Shown: positions 31,493-40,890 of the stretch, one piece after another | Layout of the letters: each line of letters starts with the position of its first letter | How positions within the stretch are numbered: the first letter of the stretch is position 1 | Source: Candidatus Aegiribacteria sp. | Lineage (GTDB): Bacteria; Fermentibacterota; Fermentibacteria; Fermentibacterales; JCC-6 | Length of the DNA stretch: 43,127 bases | Direction of reading: 5' to 3' | Assembly (NCBI GenBank): GCA_030620995.1 | Contig: JAUXIK010000021.1 | Span: forward strand, 1 to 43,127 | Made by a program: the position numbers and the translations under genes | The notes under the pieces: model-generated | Database searches by the model: none | The model's input: the letters and a program-made list of their open reading frames with translations, nothing else | What the model was told of the DNA's origin: nothing

Positions 31493-32779
31493 ATGCAGAT
31501 CACAGATTTTATCTCCGCCAAAAGAGACGGCAGAGAGGTAACCCGGCAGGATCTTTACGACTTTGCCTCTTCTGTTGCTTCAGGGGGTATTCCTGATTAT
31601 CAGGTTTCTGCGTGGTTGATGGCTGCTTATCTGAAAGGTCTTTCCACAGCTGAAACCATATCTCTCACCCTTGCAATGAGAGACAGTGGAACAGTCCTGG
31701 AATGGGGAGACGGTCTGCCGCTTGCCGATAAACACAGCACAGGAGGAGTCGGTGATAAGATTTCTCTTGTCCTTGCGCCTCTTGCTGCTGCCGCAGGTTT
31801 GAGGATACCCATGATAAGCGGAAGAAGCCTGGGTCATACAGGCGGAACACTTGATAAGCTTGAGTCAATTCCCGGAATGAATGTAAATATTCATATAGAG
31901 CAGTTCATGAGGCTGGTGGAAAAGAACGGAGTAGCAATGACAGGTCAATCGGATGATCTGGCTCCAGCAGATAGAAGGCTCTACGCTTTAAGAGATGCTA
32001 CCGCTACGGTTACATCCATTCCACTTATATGCGCCAGCATACTCAGTAAGAAACTTGCTGAAAATACGGATATTCTGGTTTTTGATATCAAGATTGGCAG
32101 TGGAGCTTTCATGAAAACCGAGGAGCAGGGTACAGAACTTGCATCAGCTCTCATAGACATCGCGAAAGAGAGTGGTGTACAAGTCGAAGCATTTCTCACA
32201 GGAATGGATTTCCCGCTCGGTTTGAAGACCGGCAATGCTCTGGAGGTTAAGGAAACTCTTGAAGTTCTCAGAGGAGAAGGGCCTCAGGATGTTCGTGAAT
32301 TATCGATTCGTCTTACCGCTTCCATGCTTATGCAGGCGTATCCTGAAAAATACCCGAGAGTAACGGATGCTGTTGAATACTGCGGCAGAATTCTTGACAA
32401 TGGAAATGCATTTGCCAGATTTATTCTCATGGTCGAAGCGCAGGGGGGAGATATCAGTGGTTTCGAATCACTTCCGGAAGCTCCGGTGAAATTCGAAATC
32501 GCTGCCGAACGATCAGGTTTCTGGAACGGTGTCGATGCCCTGGTGCTTGGTGAGGTTGTGCGCAGTCTTGGTGGTGGCAGATACAGGGTTGATCAGAAGA
32601 TTAATCCGAGTGCAGGATGGGAACAGATTATTCCCTGTGGAACCGATATCAGGAATGGAGAAGTTCTCGGACTGGTTCATGCTGAAGATCAGGAATCCGC
32701 ATATAATGCATCACTTTCGATAATAGAAGCTTTTGTATGGGATCAACCGGTTCAACCTCTTATCAGGAAAGTGATATGA
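31493..32779 (+). CDS. deoA: Pyrimidine-nucleoside (thymidine) phosphorylase
   Basis: A 428-residue nucleoside phosphorylase family II enzyme, cleaving pyrimidine nucleosides with phosphate for salvage. It shows 'GVxSYQVSAWLMAA'-type N-terminal helices, the phosphate loop 'KHSTGGVGDK', 'MISGRSLGHTGGTLDKLESI', 'ALRDATATVTSIPLICASI' and 'FDIKIGSGAFM'. The length and motifs fit DeoA and Pdp alike; which nucleosides it takes is not decided. It begins one base after the previous stop and overlaps the next gene by ATGA. Salvage placed beside an envelope cluster and the pyr operon suggests co-regulation, but no operator is visible. Confidence 0.92.
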   Translation: MQITDFISAKRDGREVTRQDLYDFASSVASGGIPDYQVSAWLMAAYLKGLSTAETISLTLAMRDSGTVLEWGDGLPLADKHSTGGVGDKISLVLAPLAAAAGLRIPMISGRSLGHTGGTLDKLESIPGMNVNIHIEQFMRLVEKNGVAMTGQSDDLAPADRRLYALRDATATVTSIPLICASILSKKLAENTDILVFDIKIGSGAFMKTEEQGTELASALIDIAKESGVQVEAFLTGMDFPLGLKTGNALEVKETLEVLRGEGPQDVRELSIRLTASMLMQAYPEKYPRVTDAVEYCGRILDNGNAFARFILMVEAQGGDISGFESLPEAPVKFEIAAERSGFWNGVDALVLGEVVRSLGGGRYRVDQKINPSAGWEQIIPCGTDIRNGEVLGLVHAEDQESAYNASLSIIEAFVWDQPVQPLIRKVI

Positions 32780-34488
32780 ATATGTTTCCGCATCTGGATA
32801 TGAGTACTCTGCCGCAGATACTTCATGAAGCTGGAATTCTATCTGAAAACGGACTTAAGCGTTTTGCCAGATATGATGATGTTACCGATGAGAACACCCT
32901 TAAAATCCTTGTTGATCGGGGTCTTATTCCGGAAGAATCGCTTTATACTTTTCTGGCCGGAATGCTCGGATTGCCGTATAAGGTTCTCGATCCGCTTGAG
33001 CTTGATTATCAGGTGGTAACCGAACTGCTTCCAGGAGCATATGCCCATAAGCATAATCTTGTTATTTTCGGAGAATACGATAACGTGTTAATGGTAGCAA
33101 CAAGCAACTTGACAAATCCAAGACCTCTTGAAGATCTTGTTCATCAGCTCGGACACGATCTTGAACTCTACGTTGGAAGACCATCCGAAATAGCAAGAGT
33201 GATCCGGCAGTTTTACGGATTGCATGGTTCAATAACGGCCGCTGTTAAAGAGATGGATTCGAAAAACGGTATTGATCTCGGCAATCTCGAGAGATACGTT
33301 TCCAGCGAGACTTCAAAGAAGGTTGAGCCGACTGACAGCCCGATTGTGAACGCTGTCAATCATCTTCTTCATTACGCTTTCGAGGAACGCGCCAGCGATA
33401 TACATCTTGAACCGCACAGAGATGGTACAGTAGTCAGGCTCCGGATTGACGGAGTTCTGCATGACATCTACAAAATCCCCAAGAAACTGCACCTGCCGAT
33501 CATTTCCCGAATAAAAATGATTTCCGGGCTGAATATAGCTGAAAAAAGAAGACCTCAGGACGGCAGAATCAGAACCCATTTTGAGGGGAAACCGGTTGAA
33601 ATAAGAGCATCCACAGTTCCTGTGGCTTTCGGTGAGAAAGTAGTATTGAGAATTCTCGACCCAGCATTGCTTATGCAGGATCTGGCGCTGCTTGGCTTTA
33701 CGAAGACCGATTTAGTCAGATACAGGAAAGCTATTGAAAGGCCGAACGGACTGGTTCTTGTTACCGGACCTACGGGAAGTGGAAAAACAACAACTCTTTA
33801 TTCCTCACTGATAACACTGGCCACAAAAGAAAAGAACATAACCACAATCGAGGATCCAATTGAATTCGTAACAAACGAGTTCAATCAGATTGCAGTTCAA
33901 CCCGCTGTTGATCTGACTTTCGCTACTGCTTTGAAATACATTCTCAGGCAGGATCCTGACATTATTATGGTCGGGGAAATACGGGACAAAGAAACAGTCC
34001 GGAGCGCAATCAGGTGTGCGCTTACCGGCCATCTGGTTCTGAGTACTCTCCATACGAACGATTCAGTTTCAGCTGCCACCAGGCTGATTGATATGGGTGT
34101 AGAACCGTATCTTCTTTCGACCACACTCGTCGCGGTAATGGCTCAAAGGCTTGTTCGGAAAATCTGTGATAAATGCTCTGAGGATTACACGCCATCTAAG
34201 TCAACAAGGGAATCAATTGGCCTTGAAAGCGGTGTTGACCTTAAACGCGGCAAGGGCTGCAGGAATTGTCGGGGTACCGGATACAAAGGGCGCGTGGCTG
34301 TATTCGAAGTTCTCGAGATGACTGAAGAAATACGGTCGGCAATAGCAAGAATGGCAACGATAGATGATATCAAGAGAATTGCTGTCAAACAGGGAATGAC
34401 TACACTTCACGATAACGTTCTTTCCAAAGTCCGAAGCGGTATTACTACTCCGGAAGAGATGTTGAAGATTACATTGGGGGTTGAATGA
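32776..34488 (+). CDS. GspE/PilB-type secretion ATPase
   Basis: A 570-residue type II secretion or type IV pilus assembly ATPase. The N-terminal MshEN-like region (1-150) includes 'YKVLDPLELDYQVV'; then come 'SDIHLEPHRDGTVVRLRIDG', Walker A 'GPTGSGKT' (331-338), the Asp box 'TTIEDPIEF', Walker B 'DPDIIMVGEIRD', the His box 'LSTLHTNDS' and a zinc site 'CDKC...CRNC'. It powers pilin or pseudopilin assembly from the cytosol. None of its usual partners (GspF/PilC, pilins) is in this window. The start at ATG 32776 overlaps the deoA stop; the frame's earlier start at 32737 is inside deoA. Confidence 0.93.
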   Translation: MNMFPHLDMSTLPQILHEAGILSENGLKRFARYDDVTDENTLKILVDRGLIPEESLYTFLAGMLGLPYKVLDPLELDYQVVTELLPGAYAHKHNLVIFGEYDNVLMVATSNLTNPRPLEDLVHQLGHDLELYVGRPSEIARVIRQFYGLHGSITAAVKEMDSKNGIDLGNLERYVSSETSKKVEPTDSPIVNAVNHLLHYAFEERASDIHLEPHRDGTVVRLRIDGVLHDIYKIPKKLHLPIISRIKMISGLNIAEKRRPQDGRIRTHFEGKPVEIRASTVPVAFGEKVVLRILDPALLMQDLALLGFTKTDLVRYRKAIERPNGLVLVTGPTGSGKTTTLYSSLITLATKEKNITTIEDPIEFVTNEFNQIAVQPAVDLTFATALKYILRQDPDIIMVGEIRDKETVRSAIRCALTGHLVLSTLHTNDSVSAATRLIDMGVEPYLLSTTLVAVMAQRLVRKICDKCSEDYTPSKSTRESIGLESGVDLKRGKGCRNCRGTGYKGRVAVFEVLEMTEEIRSAIARMATIDDIKRIAVKQGMTTLHDNVLSKVRSGITTPEEMLKITLGVE

Positions 34489-35864
34489 AACCGCGCAGAA
34501 TTTTATTTATTCTGATTTCAACTGGTCTTCTTATTTCCTGTGGTGAAGAACCGGTTCATGAAAACGCTGTCCCTGACGAAGACACGATCGGGCAGATATC
34601 TGATTCTGTAATAGTATTACCGGACGCTCCTATGGAAGTGGCGCTGAAATTCACAAATATGCTGGGAATGAACGATCCTTTGTGTTTTGAACTTCTTTCT
34701 GCGGGTTTTTCTGATTCTCTCCCCTCTGACAGCCTGTCTCCTCAGCAGATTTTCGGGAGATGGAGGGCTTTTGATGCAGGTGGCCGTCTTACTTCCATTC
34801 AGGAAAGTCCCGGTGAAATACGGACATCTTATTATTGCACAATAAGAAGAATGGAAAAGCCGGCGATCAATCGGATTGATTTTCTTCTATCCGATAACAG
34901 ATGGTTAATCGACGGGTTTGGAATTGAGCTGCCTCCGGAGAAGGAAGATTCGCTTACAATTGAGCAGCTTGCTGATCTTGTGCTTCAGTATCCGGGTGTA
35001 CGCACCGAACTCCGGATTGTCAGGATGTTATATGATGATTGTCTAATAGATTCTATTCAGAGCTATACATCTCTGAACGCTGCTGTTCAGTCTGGAACCG
35101 AGTTTCAGGATTTCATACTGGATCTGCAGCCGGAAAGCTATGCACTCCTGGCTTTAAGTAATATCAGAAGAGCAGGGAAGATGCAGATTATCAAGGATAG
35201 AGCTGAAACTCGATTTTTTGATATCCCCTCTGACCTCGCAATACTTGTAAACATCTGGAGGGAGATGTCTTACATCTCCAAGTCTGTTTTGAGAGTTCGT
35301 CATGAAGCGCTTCAGAATCTCTATTCAACAGGTATCTGGATTGAACCCGATATTGAGCAGGAAGTTGAACGGCTGGCTGGTTTTCAGGATTTCTTTCTGT
35401 CGGTCAGTAACATTGTTGAAGCTCGTGACTCACTCTCCCGGACCTACCGGGTTGTACTTACATCGGGCACGAATGAGCCACTGGCTCAGGTTATTATTGA
35501 ACTGGACCCTCATCAGCGGGAACAGAAATTGGAAAACGAAGTAGGTTTATCAGTATGGAGAGCTCTTGCCGTTGAGATGAACGGTGACAATGATCCGGAG
35601 CGGGTAATCTACTGGGCCGGGAACCTGTTCCTTTTCCAGGGCATACCCACCGGTTATAGACTTGTCTGGAGAACCTACGAGAACTATGAAAGTGATTATC
35701 ATTCCGAATTCGTGTCTCAGCCTTCAGGCAGGGATGGATGCCGCGAGATAACCTTCACGGGTAATGATGGCAGATACACCTATTTCCTTGGTTACAATGA
35801 TTCCGGGGAGCCTCTTTTCAGAAGGATAAGCTCCTTTGACGATACTATCGAGCTGGAGGAATAA
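34485..35864 (+). CDS. Hypothetical lipoprotein
   Basis: A 459-residue protein with a clear lipoprotein signal: 'RRILFILISTGLLISC' gives Cys19 as the lipidation site, followed by an acidic linker. The mature part is unfamiliar. It has 'LKFTNMLGMNDPLCFELLS', 'RIDFLLSDNRWLIDGFG', a helical middle and a beta-rich C-terminus ('YRLVWRTYENYESDYHSEF', 'YTYFLGYNDSGEPLFRR'). ATG overlaps the GspE stop (ATGA), and the protein precedes PBP1A in the same run, so an envelope role is likely but unproven. Confidence 0.7.
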   Translation: MKPRRILFILISTGLLISCGEEPVHENAVPDEDTIGQISDSVIVLPDAPMEVALKFTNMLGMNDPLCFELLSAGFSDSLPSDSLSPQQIFGRWRAFDAGGRLTSIQESPGEIRTSYYCTIRRMEKPAINRIDFLLSDNRWLIDGFGIELPPEKEDSLTIEQLADLVLQYPGVRTELRIVRMLYDDCLIDSIQSYTSLNAAVQSGTEFQDFILDLQPESYALLALSNIRRAGKMQIIKDRAETRFFDIPSDLAILVNIWREMSYISKSVLRVRHEALQNLYSTGIWIEPDIEQEVERLAGFQDFFLSVSNIVEARDSLSRTYRVVLTSGTNEPLAQVIIELDPHQREQKLENEVGLSVWRALAVEMNGDNDPERVIYWAGNLFLFQGIPTGYRLVWRTYENYESDYHSEFVSQPSGRDGCREITFTGNDGRYTYFLGYNDSGEPLFRRISSFDDTIELEE

Positions 35865-35871
35865 ACAAGGA

Positions 35872-38088
35872 ATGAATAAGAAACTGATACCAGTTCTCTA
35901 CTGGCTATCTCTGACCGCAATTATCGGTATTTTCTTCAGTATCGGGTTTGTACTTCGGGTTTATGGAGATTGCAGTTCCGCCTTCACCAACGCGAGAGGT
36001 AACCTACTTGTCGCCGGACTCAGGGGACATGAGCCTGCCGCTGCCACTCAGATATACGACGGCAGAGGAACTCTCATGGCCACTGCGTGTGTTGAAAACA
36101 GGTACCCCGTTACGCTGGAAGAAGTTTCACCCTGGGTAATCAACGGTTTCATCGCCACTGAAGACAGAACATTTTACAAGCATAGCGGTATCAGCTTCAG
36201 AGGGATTATCAGAGCCACCTGGGTTAATATCACAACCGGTTCCCGCCAGGGCGCAAGCACAATTACACAACAGCTTTCAAGAGGGCTGTTTCTTGTTCCT
36301 GACCAGACGATACAGAGGAAAATCCAGGAAGCGTTCATCGCAATGGAAATCGAGCGTCAGTTCAACAAGCACGAGATTCTCGAAATGTACCTCAATCAGA
36401 TTTATTTCGGGTCAGGAGCTTATGGAATAGAAGCCGCTGCAAGAACCTATTTTGGTGGGATCACATCGGCTGAACTGTCACTTGCACAGGCCGCCATGCT
36501 GGTTCGGATGGTCAAGAATCCCAGTGGATTCAATCCGCTTCGAAATCCTGACAGATGCCTTGCTCAGAGAAATATCGCCCTGTGGGTCATGTCCTCAGAA
36601 GGGTTAATTACCGATGAGCAGGCGGAAGAAGCCATTTCAACTCCTTTAACCGTTAATGTCCATCGTCCTGAAGTTGAACAGGAATGGTCATATTTCTCCG
36701 AATACATCAGAAAATATCTTGTTAACCGATACGGATGGTCTGCTGTCTATGAACAGGGGCTTCGAGTTCATACAACACTTGACCCTGACATGCAGATACT
36801 TGCTGAACAGGCCCTTGACAGTGTTCTGATCTCAATGGAACCGGTGTGGGATTCTGCTTCAGGAGAGTTCATGAATAATGGAGATCGTCTCAGGTTCGAA
36901 AGCTCCTATGCTCACTGGCAGGCGATACGGGATACTGTTTCGGGAGCTCCTGATTATATCCAGGGAGCACTTGTAGCTGTTGATCCACAAACAGGATATG
37001 TGAAGGCGATGGTTGGCGGGAGAGATTTTCGTGACAGTGAATTCAACCGCGCAGTTCAAGCTCGCCGTCAGCCTGGCAGCGCTTTCAAACCGTTTGTTTA
37101 CGCTGAAGCCATTGAGCAGGGATGGTCTCCGGGAAGTATTATTCTTGACCAGCCTGTTGTTGTTGAACTGTCTCCAGGTTCCTGGCGCCCCAGGAATTAT
37201 GATCATACCTTCCATGGTATGGTTACGCTGCGGACAGCTCTTGCCCGGTCATTTAATGTTTCCGCTGTTCGTCTTGGAATGGCTGTGGGAATTGAGGCTG
37301 TTGCTGCAAGAGCGAGGGCGATGGGAATCGTTTCAAGAATTCCAGTTGTAAGTTCACTGCCTCTCGGCAGCTGTATGGTTAATCCACTGGAAATGGCACA
37401 GGCATACATTCCCTTTGCCACCGGAGGGATCTCGAGGGACGCTGTAGCTGTACTCAGAGTTGAAGACAGGTATGGTAATGTCCTTGAAGATAACGAGACG
37501 CCTTCAGCAGGCAGGAGAGTACTGTCGGAAACAGGCGCTTACCTGATAAATTCAATTCTGCAGTCTGTACTCCGTGAGGGAACCGGAACAGGAAGTAGAT
37601 GGTACTGGGGAGGACCTTATTCGGGTAGACAGGCCGGGGGGAAAACCGGAACCACAAGTGATTACGCTGATGCATGGTTTGTGGGGTTTACACCTGACCT
37701 TGTCACGAGCGTGTGGGTGGGATACGACAACCATATCGTGAGGATGAGACTGCAGAACAACAGAGGACAATCCGGAAGCAGTATCGCCCTTCCAATCTGG
37801 ACCCGTTTCATGAAGAGTGTTTTCAGAGATAACCCCGCTGACGGAACATTATCCTTTCCCGATCCTTCGGAAAACACTGTCGAAACGGCTGTGATATGCA
37901 CAATTACAGGTAAGCTGGCCACGGAATACTGCGGAGAGAATTCCAGACAGGAGGAGTTCTGGAAGGGAACAGCACCACAGTATTACTGCACTCTTCACGA
38001 TTACTCAAACGGAGCATTTCTCCCGGATACAACTTTGCAGGATTTCACTGAGTACGATATAAATTACACAGATCATGGAGATAACTAA
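35872..38088 (+). CDS. Bifunctional penicillin-binding protein 1A
   Basis: A 738-residue class A PBP. One N-terminal membrane anchor is followed by the GT51 domain (catalytic Glu97 in 'TEDRTFYKHSG'; 'GASTITQQLSRGLFL'; 'EMYLNQIYFGSGAYGIEAAA'). The transpeptidase has Ser403 in 'GSAFKPF', the SxN box at Ser460 ('SFN') and the KTG triad at Lys591 ('KTGTT'). It polymerises and cross-links peptidoglycan. A short Cys-containing C-terminal tail follows. ATG 35872 is taken as the start because it leads into the anchor; the frame's earlier start lies inside the previous gene. Its stop overlaps the next gene (TAATG). Confidence 0.95.
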   Translation: MNKKLIPVLYWLSLTAIIGIFFSIGFVLRVYGDCSSAFTNARGNLLVAGLRGHEPAAATQIYDGRGTLMATACVENRYPVTLEEVSPWVINGFIATEDRTFYKHSGISFRGIIRATWVNITTGSRQGASTITQQLSRGLFLVPDQTIQRKIQEAFIAMEIERQFNKHEILEMYLNQIYFGSGAYGIEAAARTYFGGITSAELSLAQAAMLVRMVKNPSGFNPLRNPDRCLAQRNIALWVMSSEGLITDEQAEEAISTPLTVNVHRPEVEQEWSYFSEYIRKYLVNRYGWSAVYEQGLRVHTTLDPDMQILAEQALDSVLISMEPVWDSASGEFMNNGDRLRFESSYAHWQAIRDTVSGAPDYIQGALVAVDPQTGYVKAMVGGRDFRDSEFNRAVQARRQPGSAFKPFVYAEAIEQGWSPGSIILDQPVVVELSPGSWRPRNYDHTFHGMVTLRTALARSFNVSAVRLGMAVGIEAVAARARAMGIVSRIPVVSSLPLGSCMVNPLEMAQAYIPFATGGISRDAVAVLRVEDRYGNVLEDNETPSAGRRVLSETGAYLINSILQSVLREGTGTGSRWYWGGPYSGRQAGGKTGTTSDYADAWFVGFTPDLVTSVWVGYDNHIVRMRLQNNRGQSGSSIALPIWTRFMKSVFRDNPADGTLSFPDPSENTVETAVICTITGKLATEYCGENSRQEEFWKGTAPQYYCTLHDYSNGAFLPDTTLQDFTEYDINYTDHGDN

Positions 38089-38897
38089 TGCCCCCAGTAT
38101 GGTTTACAATTATCGCGTTTCTCATTCTGATTGTTCTATTCCTGGCCTGGCGTCTTATCAGGTCGGGCACCTGGAAGCAGATTCAGCTGAGGAAAGCAGC
38201 CAAACTTGCCGCAAGTGGAAAAACAGATGACATGATCAGCTATCTGAATCGAAACATGAATAGAAAACGTGTTTCCGATCCTTTGACCAACGCTCTGATC
38301 TATTTCCATATAAGATCGGGTAATTATGATGATGCAGAAGCTGCCATAACCTGTGCGATGGAAAAGGGTGATAACAGCGGAATGGCCCTGGCCCAGCTCG
38401 GATATGTCGCCGGTGGCAGAAAAGAACTCGAGAAGGCTGAAGAGTATTACAGAAATGCTGTTGAGCGGGACGAATCACTTAAACCGACGATGTATATTAA
38501 CATCGCAGGAATGCTGATTGAATCGGGATCACGGCTGGACGAAGCGGAGGACCTTTTGAAGCAGGCGCTTGAACTTCGGGAAGGACCCACAAGAAGCGGA
38601 ATCCATGTTAACCTTGCCATGCTTTATCTCAAGAAGAAACAGCCTGTTGACGCGAGAGTTCAGGCAATGACAGCATTCGAACTCATTCCATCAGGCAGTA
38701 TTCTTCTGAACACCAGCAAAGCTAACGCACTGGCAATTGCTTCAAGAGCATGCATAATGCAGGGTGAGAAAAAAGAAGCTTCGCTATTGGCATCCAAGGC
38801 ACTGAAACTCATCAGTGACATCCCCGGAACTGAAAAACTTGTGGAAGAACTGAAGCACCTTGTTTCGGATAAGGTTCCAGGCACCGGAGAACTCTGA
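38088..38897 (+). CDS. Membrane-anchored TPR protein
   Basis: A 269-residue protein with an N-terminal membrane helix ('FTIIAFLILIVLFLAW') and a row of TPR helix pairs: 'ALIYFHIRSGNYDDAEAAI', 'ALAQLGYVAGGRKELEKAE', 'NIAGMLIESGSRLDEAEDLL', 'HVNLAMLYLKKKQPVDARV'. It probably acts as an inner-membrane protein-interaction scaffold. It is coupled to PBP1A (TAATG) and to the following flippase-like gene, which suggests a role with cell-wall or lipid-linked precursor handling. Confidence 0.75.
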   Translation: MPPVWFTIIAFLILIVLFLAWRLIRSGTWKQIQLRKAAKLAASGKTDDMISYLNRNMNRKRVSDPLTNALIYFHIRSGNYDDAEAAITCAMEKGDNSGMALAQLGYVAGGRKELEKAEEYYRNAVERDESLKPTMYINIAGMLIESGSRLDEAEDLLKQALELREGPTRSGIHVNLAMLYLKKKQPVDARVQAMTAFELIPSGSILLNTSKANALAIASRACIMQGEKKEASLLASKALKLISDIPGTEKLVEELKHLVSDKVPGTGEL

Positions 38898-38898
38898 T

Positions 38899-39843
38899 CT
38901 GAAAAAAACTGTCTGGTCCCTGATCCTTGCTGTGGCTGTGTATACGGCGATAGTTCTCTTCTCTGATGTCAGCAGGGTTGTGGAAGCTGTATCCAGGATT
39001 TCCCTCTGCTGGATACCGCTTTTTCTTTCCCTGTCACTGGTTAATTACACACTGAGATTCTTCAAATGGCAATACTTCCTTCAAAGGGTTGATGTTCACA
39101 TTCCGTGGAAGGAAAGTATGTCTGTTTTTGTGGCGGGTTTCTCAATGACAGTATCTCCCGGCAAGCTTGGTGAACTGCTTAAATGCTATCTTCTTAAAGA
39201 GCGAAGGGAAATCCCCGTTTCAAGAACCTCACCCGTGGTGGTAGCTGAACGTGTTACCGACCTGATAAGCATGATATTCATCGCAATGATCGGGCTTCTT
39301 CTGGTTGAGCATAAAGGAGCGATGATTGCTGTGGGAGCCGGGATAGTGTTCGTGCTTGCTGTAATGATATTTATTCTCTGGAAGAGCGCGTTCAGCTTTC
39401 TCACGAATCTGCTCTGCAGGATTAAACCTGTTAACAAACACCGCGACAGCTTTGAACAATTCCATACAAACTGTACAGCACTTCTCGACCTGAAAAGCCT
39501 GATAATATCTGTTCCGCTTGGAATTCTTTCATGGGGCGCTGAAGCAATGGTTCTCTGTCTTGTAGCAATGTCACTGGGCATTGAACCCGGCCTTTCAGTA
39601 GGGCTTGCCCTGCTGGCTCACTCGGCGGGAACTATCGCCGGCGCGGTGTCAATGATTCCAGGTGGACTTGGTCTGACAGAAATAACCATTGGCGCGATTC
39701 TTATTACCGCGATGCCGGAAGTGGATGCTGCCGTTACCACCATCATCATGCGGTTCGCCACCCTCTGGTTCGCTGTTCTGCTTGGTGTAATCGTACTCGC
39801 TAAAAGAGTGCCACCCACTGATAAACACGACAAACTCAACTGA
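38899..39843 (+). CDS. UPF0104/lysylphosphatidylglycerol-synthase TM-region (flippase-like) protein, probable CTG start
   Basis: A 314-residue polytopic membrane protein. Helices are spread along the chain; family landmarks are 'FFKWQYFLQ', 'SMTVSPGKLGELLKCYLLK', 'VAERVTDLISM', 'SWGAEAMVLCLVAMSLGI', 'GAVSMIPGGLGLTEITIGAIL', 'RFATLWFAVLLG'. The family includes the flippase part of MprF and related lipid transport proteins. The natural N-terminus is 'KKTVWSLILAVAVY', which would begin at CTG 38899 with GGAG nine bases upstream. The only other start in frame is a TTG at 38860 deep in the previous gene. The stop directly abuts the stop of the convergent gene. Confidence 0.82.
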   Translation: MKKTVWSLILAVAVYTAIVLFSDVSRVVEAVSRISLCWIPLFLSLSLVNYTLRFFKWQYFLQRVDVHIPWKESMSVFVAGFSMTVSPGKLGELLKCYLLKERREIPVSRTSPVVVAERVTDLISMIFIAMIGLLLVEHKGAMIAVGAGIVFVLAVMIFILWKSAFSFLTNLLCRIKPVNKHRDSFEQFHTNCTALLDLKSLIISVPLGILSWGAEAMVLCLVAMSLGIEPGLSVGLALLAHSAGTIAGAVSMIPGGLGLTEITIGAILITAMPEVDAAVTTIIMRFATLWFAVLLGVIVLAKRVPPTDKHDKLN

Positions 39844-40809
39844 TTATTTTTGCCTCAGCGGGTGCTGACCGGTAAGAACAAGCCAGAGAAGAGCATACGA
39901 CCAGGAGACTTTTTTCCAGCCTGTCAGGTGTTTCAGATTCAACAGAGTTGGCACTTTTTTTCCAGCCTTCAGTTTTTCAACTATATCTTCTCTGCCACTA
40001 TCGTTCATTTTCAGTACGTTAATCACTTTTTCGGGAACCGGAGCTCCCAGCGCATTGGCAGCGGTAATAAGAAGAGATGCAAGTGCACACCCCAGGTTTG
40101 TGTCAGTGGCATTCCGCGCAAATGCATTCCAGGTTTCTGCTTCAGAGACCTTTCTGCAGAGCAGGCACGTGTCCACCCACCATACGGGTCGCATTTCACA
40201 GTTTGTCAGCATATGAATAAGCACCAATAGCAGGGCGTTATGCCAGGCGAATCCCATCAATCCAGGTTCGAGAAGCCTGCCGTTCTCGAACAGATCTGTT
40301 GGAAGTTTCCCGGGAAACGTCGCCGGGAAGTAGAAGATGTGAGTGTGCAGTTCAACCATTGCGCCATGCCTGTACATTTTCATCTCGGATACGATACCTG
40401 CATTGAAGATGCCGTCTCCGGGAGACCCTCTTGACCAGCCGGACTGTTCAAAAATACTCAGAATCTTTTGCCGGTCTCTATTCTCTACGAACAGGTCAGC
40501 ATCGGCCATCGGTCTTGCGCCGGGGAATGGATACACGCTGCGAGCCAGGTCGAAACCCTTTACAGCCCATACTAGAGCACCCTCTTTTCCTATGCGCTCC
40601 AGAACCGGCCTGATAATCTGTTCCTGACGGAACGATCCCGCTGCCGCGGAAAGGCTGATATTCTTTCGTCTCATCTCCTTTGCGAGAAGAGGCGCAAGAC
40701 CATGAGCTATGCCCGGGTCAGGGCCTCTGTAGGCTCCGGGTACACCTCCGGACAGGAGCCATCTGCAGGCTGCTTTTGTTATCGCATCGGGTTGTGCTGT
40801 GTTTTTCAT
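39844..40809 (-). CDS. Nucleotidyltransferase-like protein (NTP_transf_5 type), RiPP-associated
   Basis: About 321 residues. The family signature is 'WAVKGFDLARSVYPFPGARPMADADLFV' (Lys-Gly start, then Arg-Pro-Met-x-Asp-x-Asp, the metal-binding acidic pair), followed by 'MVELHTHIF'. A helical C-terminal half includes 'WHNALLLVLIHMLTN'. Such uncharacterised nucleotidyltransferases are frequent in ribosomal-peptide (RiPP) and polysaccharide clusters; the substrate is unknown. I start at ATG 40809; a TTG at 40833 is possible. It is divergently arranged with the ABC transporter, 81 bases apart. Confidence 0.75.
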   Translation of the reverse strand: MKNTAQPDAITKAACRWLLSGGVPGAYRGPDPGIAHGLAPLLAKEMRRKNISLSAAAGSFRQEQIIRPVLERIGKEGALVWAVKGFDLARSVYPFPGARPMADADLFVENRDRQKILSIFEQSGWSRGSPGDGIFNAGIVSEMKMYRHGAMVELHTHIFYFPATFPGKLPTDLFENGRLLEPGLMGFAWHNALLLVLIHMLTNCEMRPVWWVDTCLLCRKVSEAETWNAFARNATDTNLGCALASLLITAANALGAPVPEKVINVLKMNDSGREDIVEKLKAGKKVPTLLNLKHLTGWKKVSWSYALLWLVLTGQHPLRQK

Positions 40810-40890
40810 ACAGCCAATTGATACATACAGCAACGGGATATCACCAGTCGTATATTGGTTTCTGTCATTCGCGCGGAGTAGATTACACCA

